42,282 nt of DNA. Origin: Saprospirales bacterium (GTDB taxonomy: Bacteria; Bacteroidota; Bacteroidia; Chitinophagales; Saprospiraceae). A model generated the notes under the pieces. It did no database searches. It had not been told where the DNA came from and saw only the letters and a list, made by a program, of their open reading frames with translations. The stretch is taken from NCBI GenBank assembly GCA_007695035.1, contig REEO01000049.1:1-42282 (forward strand), written 5' to 3'. How positions within the stretch are numbered: the stretch's first letter is position 1; each line of letters begins with the position of its first letter. Below, one piece after another: positions 34,088 through 42,219 of the stretch. A program made the position numbers and the translations under genes.

Positions 34088-35190
34088 TGGTCTGTTGCTT
34101 TTACCGGAGAGTCGGGATGCAAAACACCTCCCTCCACTGAATAAAGTTCACTGTCTGGGAGTAAATCCCGCATCTTTTCAACTGCAGTCAAACTCCGCTG
34201 ACCGATTTTGCAAAAGAACAAAATCCGATCGTACTTTTCGAGCCTTCCACCCTGTTTTTCAATATCTATCAAAGGCAATGACAGCGTGTCGGGCAAATTC
34301 ATAAGGGGCCTTTCCCCCGGATTTCTCACATCAACCAACACAGAATGACTATTGTCGCTCTCGAGCCATTTTTTTGCGGTTAGCCAACTCACTTCTACTT
34401 CTGTGCGGCAGGCAATGCCATAATCGCGAGACCTCAGCTCATCAATGTCGGAGGGAATTGTGGAAGAGCTGCCGGGTCGGGGACTCACTTCCAGGGTGTA
34501 GCTCTCATTGGTGTAAAGATTGAGAAAAAAGATTTTTCCTGCCAGCGGTTCTCCCCTTTTACAAATAATCTTAATGGCTTCCGATGCCTGCAGGGTGCCA
34601 ATTACACCGGGCAAAACACCCAACACCCCGGTTTCATTGCAGTCGGGTATGAGGTTCCCGGCGGGTGGTTCCGGGTAGAGGTCCCGGTAGGTGCAGGCAG
34701 GTCGGTCATTGTGCGGGAGATTGAATACACCAATCTGGCCTTCGTCCTCAAAAATAGCGCCCTGGACAAAAGGTTTGCCTAATAGCACACAGGCGTCGTT
34801 GATCAGGTAGCGCGTTGGGAAATTGTCCGTACAGTCCAGGACCAGATCGCAGTCTTCGATTATCTCAGCGGCATTTTCAGGAGTCAGGAAAAAAGGAAGA
34901 CAATGATAATCGCTGTCGCCGTATTTCTCCGAGAGTTGTTGAGCGGCAACCTCTGATTTTAACTTGCCCACATCCTTGCGTCCGTAAAGAACCTGGCGAT
35001 TGAGATTGGAAACCGAAACCCGGTCACCATCCAGAATGCAAATTTTGCCAACACCCGCTGCAGCCAGAAACAAAAGTGCCGGACACCCCAGGCCACCGGC
35101 ACCCACGACGAGGACAGAGGCATTGGAGAGTCGATCCTGCCCTTCGACACCCATTTCGCGCAAATTAATCTGTCTGACAAATCTGTCCAT
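34072..35190 (-). CDS. moeB: MoeB/ThiF-type sulfur-carrier adenylyltransferase with C-terminal rhodanese domain
   Basis: 372 residues. The N-terminal ~245 residues adenylate the MoaD C-terminus: VVGAGGLGCPALLFLAAAGVG is the ATP site, DCTDNFPTRYLIND the conserved Asp region. The C-terminal ~100 residues are a rhodanese domain with active-site loop FFCKIGQRS, which can supply the sulfur. This is the MOCS3/MoeZ layout. Two features are odd: the place of the usual CxxC zinc pair reads CTYRDLYPEPP, with only one Cys, and the second CxxC expected before the rhodanese domain is absent. The structural zinc therefore seems lost. It follows moaD with a 9-base gap. Confidence 0.93.
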   Translation of the reverse strand: MDRFVRQINLREMGVEGQDRLSNASVLVVGAGGLGCPALLFLAAAGVGKICILDGDRVSVSNLNRQVLYGRKDVGKLKSEVAAQQLSEKYGDSDYHCLPFFLTPENAAEIIEDCDLVLDCTDNFPTRYLINDACVLLGKPFVQGAIFEDEGQIGVFNLPHNDRPACTYRDLYPEPPAGNLIPDCNETGVLGVLPGVIGTLQASEAIKIICKRGEPLAGKIFFLNLYTNESYTLEVSPRPGSSSTIPSDIDELRSRDYGIACRTEVEVSWLTAKKWLESDNSHSVLVDVRNPGERPLMNLPDTLSLPLIDIEKQGGRLEKYDRILFFCKIGQRSLTAVEKMRDLLPDSELYSVEGGVLHPDSPVKATDQWARN

Positions 35191-35199
35191 TTGCTTGTT

Positions 35200-35433
35200 T
35201 TATCCACCGGAAAAGGGAGGCAAAAGGGCCACCTCTGCTCCCGGTTCCAGTGGAGTGTTGTCATTGACAATTCTTCTGTCCACAGCGATTGCAAAATCCA
35301 ATTTTTCCAGTGCAGGATACCGCTCGTGGAGCAATGCCTTCAGTTCAGCAGTGGTTTTAGTTTGATCAACCCGAATTTCCCGGGCGTCCATTTTTTCAGC
35401 GATCAGTCCAAAAGCCTTTATTTTGATTGACAT
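35200..35433 (-). CDS. moaD: Molybdopterin synthase sulfur-carrier subunit MoaD
   Basis: 77 residues, ubiquitin-like fold. It ends in PPFSGG; the terminal Gly-Gly is adenylated by MoeB and thiocarboxylated. IKAFGLIAEKMDA and LLHERYPAL are typical MoaD pieces. It lies between the TSUP transporter gene (24 bases upstream) and moeB (9 bases downstream). Confidence 0.93.
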   Translation of the reverse strand: MSIKIKAFGLIAEKMDAREIRVDQTKTTAELKALLHERYPALEKLDFAIAVDRRIVNDNTPLEPGAEVALLPPFSGG

Positions 35434-35457
35434 AGCAAATACTTTTCTTCAGTAAAG

Positions 35458-36192
35458 TTACAAAATTATCAACTTGACGGAGGCCACAACAAGTACTACC
35501 ACGAGTATTTTTTTTACCACATCAAAATTGAATCTATGGGAACCGTACCATGCACCAAGTGCGCCTCCGGCAACGGCAAAGGGGATCAGGTAAAAGAGCT
35601 GGGGTTGAATGGTAGCATTATACATAAGCGCGCCACTGAGCCCGGCAATGGAGTTGAAAAAGATAAAAAGTGCACTCACAGCCGCAGTTTGCTTAATATC
35701 TGCCCAGCCCGCAAGGAGTACAATTGGAGAAAGGATGATTCCTCCGCCGATCCCTATCAACCCACTGGCAAAGCCAATGGTTAACCCCAGCAAGGGCGGC
35801 AACCACCAGTGCATGGAAATTTGATATGCTCCTTTCCCGGGAAACCAGCCCATCATTCGAAAAACAGGAAAGAGCAGCAGCACTCCCAAAATTCGGCGAT
35901 ACAGGTCCTCATTGACCAGCACGGTCCCTCCGAGGTAGGCGGCAGGCACCGAAAAGAGAATCAGGGACCAAAAAAGCCGATGGGGAAACGCACTTACTTT
36001 GGAAAAAGCGAGAAATGCCAACAGGGACACCAGTATATTCATCATCAGGGCTGTGGGACGTATCTCCTCCGGGGCAAAACCAGATAAAGCGAGAACCATG
36101 AGATAACTGCTCGCACCTCCGTGCCCAACGGAGGCATAGAGAAAGCCAATCACAGGGAGAATAACGAATAGCGCAAGCCAATACATTTCCAT
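35458..36192 (-). CDS. TSUP family (TauE/SafE) membrane transporter
   Basis: 244 residues with about seven hydrophobic helices. The family repeat signature is visible twice: YASVGHGGASSYLMVLAL in the N-terminal half and IGFASGLIGIGGGIILSPI in the C-terminal half. TSUP proteins move sulfur-containing or carboxylic anions such as sulfite, thiosulfate or acetate. It lies inside the Moco operon, 13 bases from moeA and 24 from moaD, so export of sulfite or uptake of a sulfur species related to Moco is a fair guess; molybdate transport cannot be excluded. An in-frame Met3 is an alternative start. Confidence 0.9.
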   Translation of the reverse strand: MEMYWLALFVILPVIGFLYASVGHGGASSYLMVLALSGFAPEEIRPTALMMNILVSLLAFLAFSKVSAFPHRLFWSLILFSVPAAYLGGTVLVNEDLYRRILGVLLLFPVFRMMGWFPGKGAYQISMHWWLPPLLGLTIGFASGLIGIGGGIILSPIVLLAGWADIKQTAAVSALFIFFNSIAGLSGALMYNATIQPQLFYLIPFAVAGGALGAWYGSHRFNFDVVKKILVVVLVVASVKLIIL

Positions 36193-36205
36193 ATGGGAAA
36201 TTATT

Positions 36206-37381
36206 CTACCACTTATACACTTTCACCATCGTGCCCGTTCTGACCACCTCGGATTCACCATCCAGTTCGGCAAAGGCGTCTGAATTGGTAAAGGGCATCA
36301 AATTAAAGGACTGCTGGCCTTTGGGCACTAAAGCGGAATTGGTTGTAGCCTGGACCTTGAGAAAATATGTCAAACCTGGTTTCTTTTGAAAATCAGAACT
36401 CAGAGGGAGTTCTCCATCCGGTTCAAAGGTATTTTCAAATCCCCTCAAATGCCTAATTACGGGTTTGACGTACTGTACAAAACAACTGGCCACGGATACT
36501 GGATTGCCGGGAAGTGCAAAGACCATGGTTTCGTCTCTCACGCCTGCAAACAACGGCTTGCCTGGTCGCTGCTTGAGCTTGTAAAACAACTTATTGACAC
36601 CTCTGGAATTCAGCAACTCATACACAAAATCATAGTCGCCAACAGAAATTCCACCGGTCAGCAAGACCACATCACAATGTTGAAGGCATGTATCGATGTG
36701 TTTATCCAATTCTCTTCGACTGTCAGCGACTCGGAAAACAAACCGCGGTAACACATTCAGCATATTCAAAGCCGAGGTCAGGAGGACGGTATTGGAGTCG
36801 TAAATTTGCCCGGGTTTAAGCTTTTTGCCCGGCGTCACCAATTCATCTCCGGTTACAATAATGCCGACGTAGGGTCTGCGAAAAACCTTGAGTTTATCCA
36901 TTCCCACAGAAGCGGCCAGGGCCAGAGCACCCGGGTCCAGCACCCTTCCCCTTTTCAAAATCACCTCACCTTTGCGAGTCTGAGTACCTTGTTTGCGGAC
37001 ATTGGCTCCCCGCTTCACCGCATTTTTTTCAAAAACGATGGCATCATCGTCCTTTTTTACCAATTCCTGGGGAATGACCGTATCTGCGCCTTTTGGAATG
37101 GGAGCCCCTGTAAAAATCCTGAACGCATGACCGGTTTTTAACTCCTCCTGTGAATAGGCTCCAGCTTTTAATTCCCCGACCACATTCAATTTTTCGCAAC
37201 CCGTTTTATAGCGAAAAGCATATCCATCCATGGCGGAGTTGTCAAAGTTGGGTACATCCACACCGGATTTTACATCAGTGGCGAGAACCACTCCGGTACA
37301 GGAACCAATATCCAGAACCCGGGTCTGTCTCCGGGGGAGATTGGCTTTGATCAATTTCTTAGCTTGCTTAACCGATATCAT
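36206..37381 (-). CDS. moeA: Molybdopterin molybdenumtransferase MoeA
   Basis: 391 residues; inserts molybdenum into adenylylated molybdopterin. Motifs: NFDNSAMDGYAFR near residue 43, FRIFTGAPIPKGADTVIPQE, IIVTGDELVTPG, LLTGGISVGDYDFVY (MPT site) and FALPGNPVSV. The C-terminal domain IV ends VVRTGTMVKVYKW. The start ATG overlaps the moaA stop (ATGA), indicating coupled translation. Confidence 0.95.
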   Translation of the reverse strand: MISVKQAKKLIKANLPRRQTRVLDIGSCTGVVLATDVKSGVDVPNFDNSAMDGYAFRYKTGCEKLNVVGELKAGAYSQEELKTGHAFRIFTGAPIPKGADTVIPQELVKKDDDAIVFEKNAVKRGANVRKQGTQTRKGEVILKRGRVLDPGALALAASVGMDKLKVFRRPYVGIIVTGDELVTPGKKLKPGQIYDSNTVLLTSALNMLNVLPRFVFRVADSRRELDKHIDTCLQHCDVVLLTGGISVGDYDFVYELLNSRGVNKLFYKLKQRPGKPLFAGVRDETMVFALPGNPVSVASCFVQYVKPVIRHLRGFENTFEPDGELPLSSDFQKKPGLTYFLKVQATTNSALVPKGQQSFNLMPFTNSDAFAELDGESEVVRTGTMVKVYKW

Positions 37382-38370
37382 CCACCTATTTTTAGCATAC
37401 TGCGGTTATCAATCGCATCGTAATCGGTCTTGCGAAAATCGGGGTTGAGCTGACCACCCAGTTTTTCAAACTTGGCCGTGATGCATTTGTCAATAATTGG
37501 GATCAGACTTTCTCCATTTCTAAGGGCCGAGAGCAGGTCCCACTCCTCTCCGCCAAAGAGGCAATTTTTAAGCTTACCATCCGCTGTCAGGCGCAACCTG
37601 TTGCAATCTCCACAAAAGTGCTCGCTCATGGTAGTAATAAAAGCAATAGTACCCTCGTATCCGATAACTTTGTATTTTTTTGCGGTGGAATGTGGCTTAT
37701 CTCGCAACTTGACCACATCGTAGGTCGAACCTACCAGCTTGAGCATTTGGGCGGCCGTTATCACCTTATTGGAACTCCACTTGTTGCCCGCAAAAGGCAT
37801 AAATTCTATAAACCGTACATGCACCGGTTTGTCCCTGGTGAATTCTATGAAATCAGTCAGCTCAGATTCAATCAATTCACTCATAGCCACGGCATTGATT
37901 TTTACATGCATATTGCAGTCGATGAGCTTTTCAATATTCTCCATCACACGGTGAAAATCGTCGCGTTGGGTTATCTTAAAAAACCCTTCGGGATCGAGTG
38001 AATCGAGGCTGACATTGATAGACCTGACTCCACAATCATTGAGCACATCCAGGTATTTATCCACCAACACTCCATTTGTGGTCAGGGTGAGTTCGACGGG
38101 CAGTTTCGAAAGCATTTCGACTATGCGGGGGAATTCCTTTCGAACCATGGGTTCCCCACCCGTGAGTCTGATTTTTTGGACGCCCAAATCGACAAATAGC
38201 TTTGCCAGGGAGTTTATCTCTTCCGGGGACATCAATTTGCTAGAGGACAGGCAGTTAATCGGCCCATCGGGCATGCAGTAAAAACACCTGAAATTGCAGC
38301 TGTCCGTCAGTGAAATTCTGAGGTAGTCGTGAAATCGTCCGAAGCGGTCTTTGAGCGAATTGTGATTCAT
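37378..38370 (-). CDS. moaA: GTP 3',8-cyclase MoaA
   Basis: 330 residues; radical SAM enzyme for the first step of molybdenum cofactor synthesis. DSCNFRCFYCMPDG near residue 23 holds the CxxxCxxC SAM cluster, IRLTGGEPMVRKEF the GGEP motif, and CGDCNRLRLTADGKLKNCLFG the second 4Fe-4S cluster. The chain ends MLKIGG, keeping the Gly-Gly tail needed for activity in E. coli MoaA. It is the first gene of the minus-strand Moco run. The 270-base upstream region shows no clear TAnnTTTG element or riboswitch I recognise. Confidence 0.96.
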   Translation of the reverse strand: MNHNSLKDRFGRFHDYLRISLTDSCNFRCFYCMPDGPINCLSSSKLMSPEEINSLAKLFVDLGVQKIRLTGGEPMVRKEFPRIVEMLSKLPVELTLTTNGVLVDKYLDVLNDCGVRSINVSLDSLDPEGFFKITQRDDFHRVMENIEKLIDCNMHVKINAVAMSELIESELTDFIEFTRDKPVHVRFIEFMPFAGNKWSSNKVITAAQMLKLVGSTYDVVKLRDKPHSTAKKYKVIGYEGTIAFITTMSEHFCGDCNRLRLTADGKLKNCLFGGEEWDLLSALRNGESLIPIIDKCITAKFEKLGGQLNPDFRKTDYDAIDNRSMLKIGG

Positions 38371-38640
38371 TGGTGCACAGATGTTTTATAAAAAATGACC
38401 AGTTGTGCCTGCTTGTTCATTGTGATACCCATCTTCAATTCATGCCTTTCATTAACGTTCCCGGAATCCCGGGGAAAATAGCGTTCTTCTAGCCGACATT
38501 CGCACAGCTTTATTACAGCAAGAAAACTGTTGCAATCTACAAAATTTTTTCCAGCCATCAATATAAAGTACCCGGTTTTCCAAAATTGATTATGCCGCGG
38601 ATTGATTGAAAAAAATTAGGATCCCAACAAGCACGCGCTG

Positions 38641-38970
38641 TTATTTTTTCGGATAATAGATGTCATCTATCCAGGACATCAGGGCCATCATGGATGGAAA
38701 TCCAATGGTCGGCAAAGACAGCAAGGCAACCTGTCTGATTTCTTCCTCTGAGGCCCCGGCCTTCACCGCTTTTCGCACATGCGAGTGAAAAGCACCTTCC
38801 AGCATGGCACCTCCCGAAATGCCCACCTTTATAAGTGCTCTTGTTTTTTCATCCAAAGGTCCTGCCGAGTGAACAGCTTCGCCCAGGTCTCTGTAGGCCT
38901 TCCCTATTTCGCTGTATTTTTCCATAAACCGGAGATACCGCTCCGGTATTTTGTCCTTTGGTTTGTCCAT
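38641..38970 (-). CDS. Carboxymuconolactone decarboxylase/AhpD-like protein without active-site cysteines
   Basis: 109 residues, all-helical CMD fold: DEKTRALIKVGISGGAMLEGAFHSHVRKAVKAGASEE includes the family His-x-x-x-Ala-x-x-x-Gly pattern. There is no Cys in the whole protein, so AhpD-type peroxidase or disulfide chemistry is excluded; it is closer to the gamma-carboxymuconolactone decarboxylase branch. Substrate unknown. It lies upstream of the Moco run on the same strand, 270 bases from moaA, and may or may not be cotranscribed. TAGATTTG on the minus strand (39085-39092) is a possible -7 element. Confidence 0.85.
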   Translation of the reverse strand: MDKPKDKIPERYLRFMEKYSEIGKAYRDLGEAVHSAGPLDEKTRALIKVGISGGAMLEGAFHSHVRKAVKAGASEEEIRQVALLSLPTIGFPSMMALMSWIDDIYYPKK

Positions 38971-39505
38971 GATTTGAAGTGATTTAGTGACTAAAATCTA
39001 GTGCCGGCTAAAAGTTTATAACAGCTGTCTGCTGGTAACCCTCAACAGCCTCCCTTTTCACATAAGAGCTGTACCGGCAACAGACAAATCTAAGTCAATT
39101 GTACCAAAGAGAATAATTTATGGGTTGAAAGCTGACTGAAAGGTGAGATAAGGGGGTGATTATTCTCTATTTGATTACTATTACTTTTTGTCTTGATACA
39201 CTTTACCGAACAGTCTCCCCTCCCCGCAACGCAATTATTGAATTGCGTTCCAGCGCGCAAGGAAAATTAACCAGGTAGGGAAAACACAACGGAGACCCGC
39301 ATTTTGACATCGTACACAAAGATAATTTTGAGGAGGTAGTACTTTGAACTGGTATGGTAAGGATATACCCGGTAACAGTCGATAGAATATGTGCGGCTGT
39401 TTTTTGCCAAGAGGTGGTTATAGAACAGAAGTGGTAGAAAAGCGTTACTTTTACAACATGAACAATCAGGTGACCGGCCATTTTTTAACATAAAAAAAAG
39501 ATAAT
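38971..39505. other. 535-base divergent intergenic region
   Basis: Between the CMD-like gene (minus) and the heme lipoprotein gene (plus). It contains candidate minus-strand -7 elements at 39085-39092 (TAGATTTG) and 39317-39324 (TATCTTTG), a near-match plus-strand element TACTTTTA at 39446-39453, and the hairpin at 39228-39249. No gene was convincing; a minus-strand ORF at 39203-39481 has no recognisable sequence. Confidence 0.5.
39228..39249. promoter_or_regulatory. Perfect 9-bp inverted repeat in the divergent intergenic region
   Basis: AACGCAATT (39228-39236) and AATTGCGTT (39241-39249) around ATTG. No T-run follows on either strand, so a protein-binding site or an RNA stem is more likely than a terminator. 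Confidence 0.4.
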
Positions 39506-40159
39506 ATGAAACCAGGATTTTACTCATTCTCAATGATTTGGGGCGGCTTGTTGATTTTTGGACTTGCCGCTGCATTTGCCTTTACGGGCTGCGGAGAGGT
39601 GGAAAGCGAACAGGATTATGAGGAGGAAATGACGGAAAAAGAAGCGCTCAGCGATGAAGATTATATGGCAAAAGGGCGAGAAATTGCAGGTTTGATCAGC
39701 AGCGCCCTCATGTCGGAAGTAATGCGTGCAATGGAAGAGCGCGGTCCGGCTGCAGCGGTGGATTTTTGCTCGGTCAGAGCCATCCCTATTACCGACAGCA
39801 TTTCCAAGGCAGAGGGTGTCAAAATCCAGCGTGTTTCGCACAAACCCAGAAACCCTGATAATGCAGCCAATGAACGGGAGATGGAAATCATCCGTGAATA
39901 TCAGGATGCGGCTGAAGATGAAACCGCCGGGCCTCAACTGGTTTCTGTAAACGGCCAAAAAACTTTTTACGCACCTATCAAAATTGTGGCTGAAACCTGT
40001 ATGACCTGCCACGGAGATGTCGGCACCGATGTCGATCCCGAACTGTACAACACCATCCTCGCCAATTATCCGGACGACATGGCGACAGGCTTCAAAATGG
40101 GCGATCTGAGGGGATTGATGAAAATTGCCTTTGTGGACAGGGACTACGAAAATCTATAA
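39506..40159 (+). CDS. Tll0287/DUF3365-like c-type heme lipoprotein
   Basis: 217 residues. The signal segment GGLLIFGLAAAFAFTGCGE ends in a lipobox-like Cys, so it is probably anchored in the envelope. The mature domain has AGLISSALMSEVMRAMEERGPAAAVDFCSVRA and a single heme-c site CMTCHG near residue 168, preceded by FYAPIKIVAE. This fits the DUF3365 family of single-heme, PAS-like sensors or electron carriers. The heme site sits in the last third as in that family. It is followed at 166 bases by a DsrE-like gene. Confidence 0.85.
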   Translation: MKPGFYSFSMIWGGLLIFGLAAAFAFTGCGEVESEQDYEEEMTEKEALSDEDYMAKGREIAGLISSALMSEVMRAMEERGPAAAVDFCSVRAIPITDSISKAEGVKIQRVSHKPRNPDNAANEREMEIIREYQDAAEDETAGPQLVSVNGQKTFYAPIKIVAETCMTCHGDVGTDVDPELYNTILANYPDDMATGFKMGDLRGLMKIAFVDRDYENL

Positions 40160-40325
40160 GCCAATAGCGGCGAATAAAAGCCATGGGAATATTCGACGTA
40201 ACTCAAATCGTACACAAACACAAATTGAAAATAGGTTTGAAACATTTGGGTTGGGTAAGATACTCTACATTGATATTGCCATTCAAAATTAACCGGAGGA
40301 ATTCAATTTTTCATAAAAACAGGAT

Positions 40326-40682
40326 ATGCAAGAAATTCTGATTATCATCAACGACGCTCCCTACGGTACGGAGAAAGCCTACAACGCCATTCGACTGGCC
40401 AACCAGCTACTGAAGGACCACGAGGACGTAAGGGTGAAGGTGTTTTTCATGGCGGATGCGGTCACCTGCCCAATCGACAAACAAAAGACACCGGATGGCT
40501 ACTATAATATAGCAAAAATGCTGAAGCTGTTTGTTCGCAAAGGCGGTGTGGGCGGAACCTGCGGCACTTGTATGGATGCGAGGGGGATTGATGAATCCTC
40601 CCTGCTCAAAGGTATCCACCGAAGCAATATGGTAGAATTTGCCAACTGGACCAAAAATGCGGATAAGGTGATTACCTTTTAG
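40326..40682 (+). CDS. DsrE/DsrF-like sulfur-relay family protein
   Basis: 118 residues; the pattern ILIIINDAPYGTEKAYNAIRLANQLL and VKVFFMADAVTCPI matches the DsrE/TusD fold. A GGTCGTCMDARG segment holds two Cys in the position where family members carry the sulfur-transfer Cys, plus one Cys after VT. Possible role: persulfide handling in the cytoplasm, perhaps linked to the Moco or iron-sulfur genes nearby. It stands after the heme protein; cotranscription is not proven. Confidence 0.85.
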   Translation: MQEILIIINDAPYGTEKAYNAIRLANQLLKDHEDVRVKVFFMADAVTCPIDKQKTPDGYYNIAKMLKLFVRKGGVGGTCGTCMDARGIDESSLLKGIHRSNMVEFANWTKNADKVITF

Positions 40683-40945
40683 AAGGGGCGTTTTGCCAAA
40701 AAGGGGTGCGATTATCAAGGCAGCGTCAGCCCCCCCTACACAAACAAGCCTGGGAGGGAGACTTAAAAATAGTGTTCCTAAGCTGAGATTCCTTCGTATA
40801 ATGTACCATCTTCAAAAGTGTCCACTACAGAAACACATTTCTAATCACAAATACATTATCCATCATACTGAGGTCCAGCACTATACACATTATTTTAAAT
40901 TTATGGCAGGCCCTGTATAAACATCTCAATATCTTTTTCCTATAT

Positions 40946-42097
40946 TTGGCACCACAAATAAACCTGGACGATTTGTCAATTGCTCAACAACATTTAAAAG
41001 AACCGACATACAAAATTCGCAAGATTCGTCATCGCGGGCAAGAGGTGGTATTGGTGCAGTTTACCTATAATACAGAGCTCTATCGTCGATGTAAAGAGAT
41101 GGGTGGTCGCTACACGCGCACGCACAGGGGCTGGTGGTGGCTGGCAAGTGAGCGGTCGGTGGCAGATGTAAAAAGGGCCATCTCCGGTGGGGAATCAAAT
41201 GATAAAGAGCTAATAGTAGCGCAAAGCAAGCCACAAAAGTCTTCGCAGATTTCATCAATAGTAAGTGGTAAAATCCATGAAATGGAACGCTGGATGAGGC
41301 AAATGCGCTATAGTGAAAGTACCGTTGCAACCTATACGAGCCTGGTAAGGAAGTTTTTTCAGGAAAACATCTCCTTAAAGTGGGCGGGAATTACTAAAGA
41401 CATTATCACTCGTTATAATCACGAAGAATTCATTGCAAAGAAAAAGTCATTCAACACACAGAATCAATGGATTAACGCAATCAAGCTTTATCTCAAAGTA
41501 CATGGCTTGAATGCAGGAGATTTGCAGGATATCCAGAGGCCGCGCAAAGTTAAAAGCCTACCGGATATACTCACAGTAGCGGAAGTCAAGAAGATTTTTC
41601 ATTGTACGCCCAATCAAAAACACAGAACCCTTTTGATGCTGATCTACTCCTGTGGTCTGCGGATAGGCGAGACATTGGCCATCAAACCGGCCGATATACA
41701 AAGTGGCGAAGGGCTCATTTATATAAGAGGAGCCAAAGGGCAAAAGGATCGCCGGGTGCCACTTTCGGATCGCGTTTTGATCGAACTGAGAAGGTACTTC
41801 AAGATGTATCAACCAAAGGACTATCTGTTTGAGGGTCAATCGGGCGGAAAATACAGCAATCGAAGTGCAGCACAGGTGCTCAAGCGAGCAGGAATGCGTG
41901 CCGGAATAAAAAAACAACTGACTCTACATACCTTGCGCCATTCATATGCCACACACCTAACCAACCAGGGGGTCAATATCCAGTTCCTGCAAGAAATACT
42001 GGGGCACAAATCCCCCAAAACTACCATGCTCTATACACACTTGAGCGGCAAAGACATAAGAAACATAAAAAGTCCACTAGATGACATGGACATATAG
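40946..42097 (+). CDS. Tyrosine recombinase (XerC/D-like integrase) with extra N-terminal domain
   Basis: About 383 residues. Residues ~20-80 form a small domain (YKIRKIRHRGQEV ... GGRYTRTHRGWWWLAS) common in Bacteroidota integrases. A SAM-like core-binding domain follows (~108-200; ESTVATYTSLVRKFF). The catalytic domain carries Arg in CGLRIGETLAI, Lys in RGAKGQKDRRVPL, His-x-x-Arg in LHTLRHSYATHL, His in LGHKSPKTT and Tyr in MLYTHLS. The added segment of integron integrases (IntI) is not seen. The start is uncertain: TTG 40946 overlaps TATATTTG (40941-40948), a perfect -7 element, so translation may begin at a later TTG, or transcription may begin elsewhere. The first in-frame ATG (41099) would cut into the N-terminal domain. 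Confidence 0.9.
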   Translation: MAPQINLDDLSIAQQHLKEPTYKIRKIRHRGQEVVLVQFTYNTELYRRCKEMGGRYTRTHRGWWWLASERSVADVKRAISGGESNDKELIVAQSKPQKSSQISSIVSGKIHEMERWMRQMRYSESTVATYTSLVRKFFQENISLKWAGITKDIITRYNHEEFIAKKKSFNTQNQWINAIKLYLKVHGLNAGDLQDIQRPRKVKSLPDILTVAEVKKIFHCTPNQKHRTLLMLIYSCGLRIGETLAIKPADIQSGEGLIYIRGAKGQKDRRVPLSDRVLIELRRYFKMYQPKDYLFEGQSGGKYSNRSAAQVLKRAGMRAGIKKQLTLHTLRHSYATHLTNQGVNIQFLQEILGHKSPKTTMLYTHLSGKDIRNIKSPLDDMDI

Positions 42098-42117
42098 AAA
42101 TAAAAGCACCTTTATAG

Positions 42118-42187
42118 CGCATTACATGGCTTATTTAGCGTTAATGGGTGTAGAATGTGCGTGTATAAACGAGTTGTGCCCAATTAT
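42118..42187 (+). other. Candidate recombination-site region downstream of the integrase
   Basis: The ~120 bases between the integrase stop and the next ATG contain two short blocks, GCGTTAATGGGTG (42138-42150) and TATAAACGAGTTGTGCCC (42164-42181). They hold inverted CGTT and AACG cores, and the partly complementary pieces CGCATTACA and TGTAGAATGTGCG lie around the first. The layout resembles integron-cassette or phage attachment sites in form, but no second copy is inside the window. Confidence 0.3.
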
Positions 42188-42219
42188 AAAACAAAACAAG
42201 ACGAAATAATTAATTCAAT

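Noticed and set aside
39203-39481. Minus-strand ORF of 92 codons in the 38971-39505 gap
   Set aside because: No family resemblance; it contains the 9-bp dyad, which argues for non-coding sequence.
40693-40920. Plus-strand ORF of 75 codons between the DsrE-like and integrase genes
   Set aside because: No signal, no family resemblance and unusual composition; probably random.
40946-42097. Integron integrase IntI
   Set aside because: The catalytic domain runs from the Lys block to HTLRH without the extra IntI segment; the protein is XerC/D-like.
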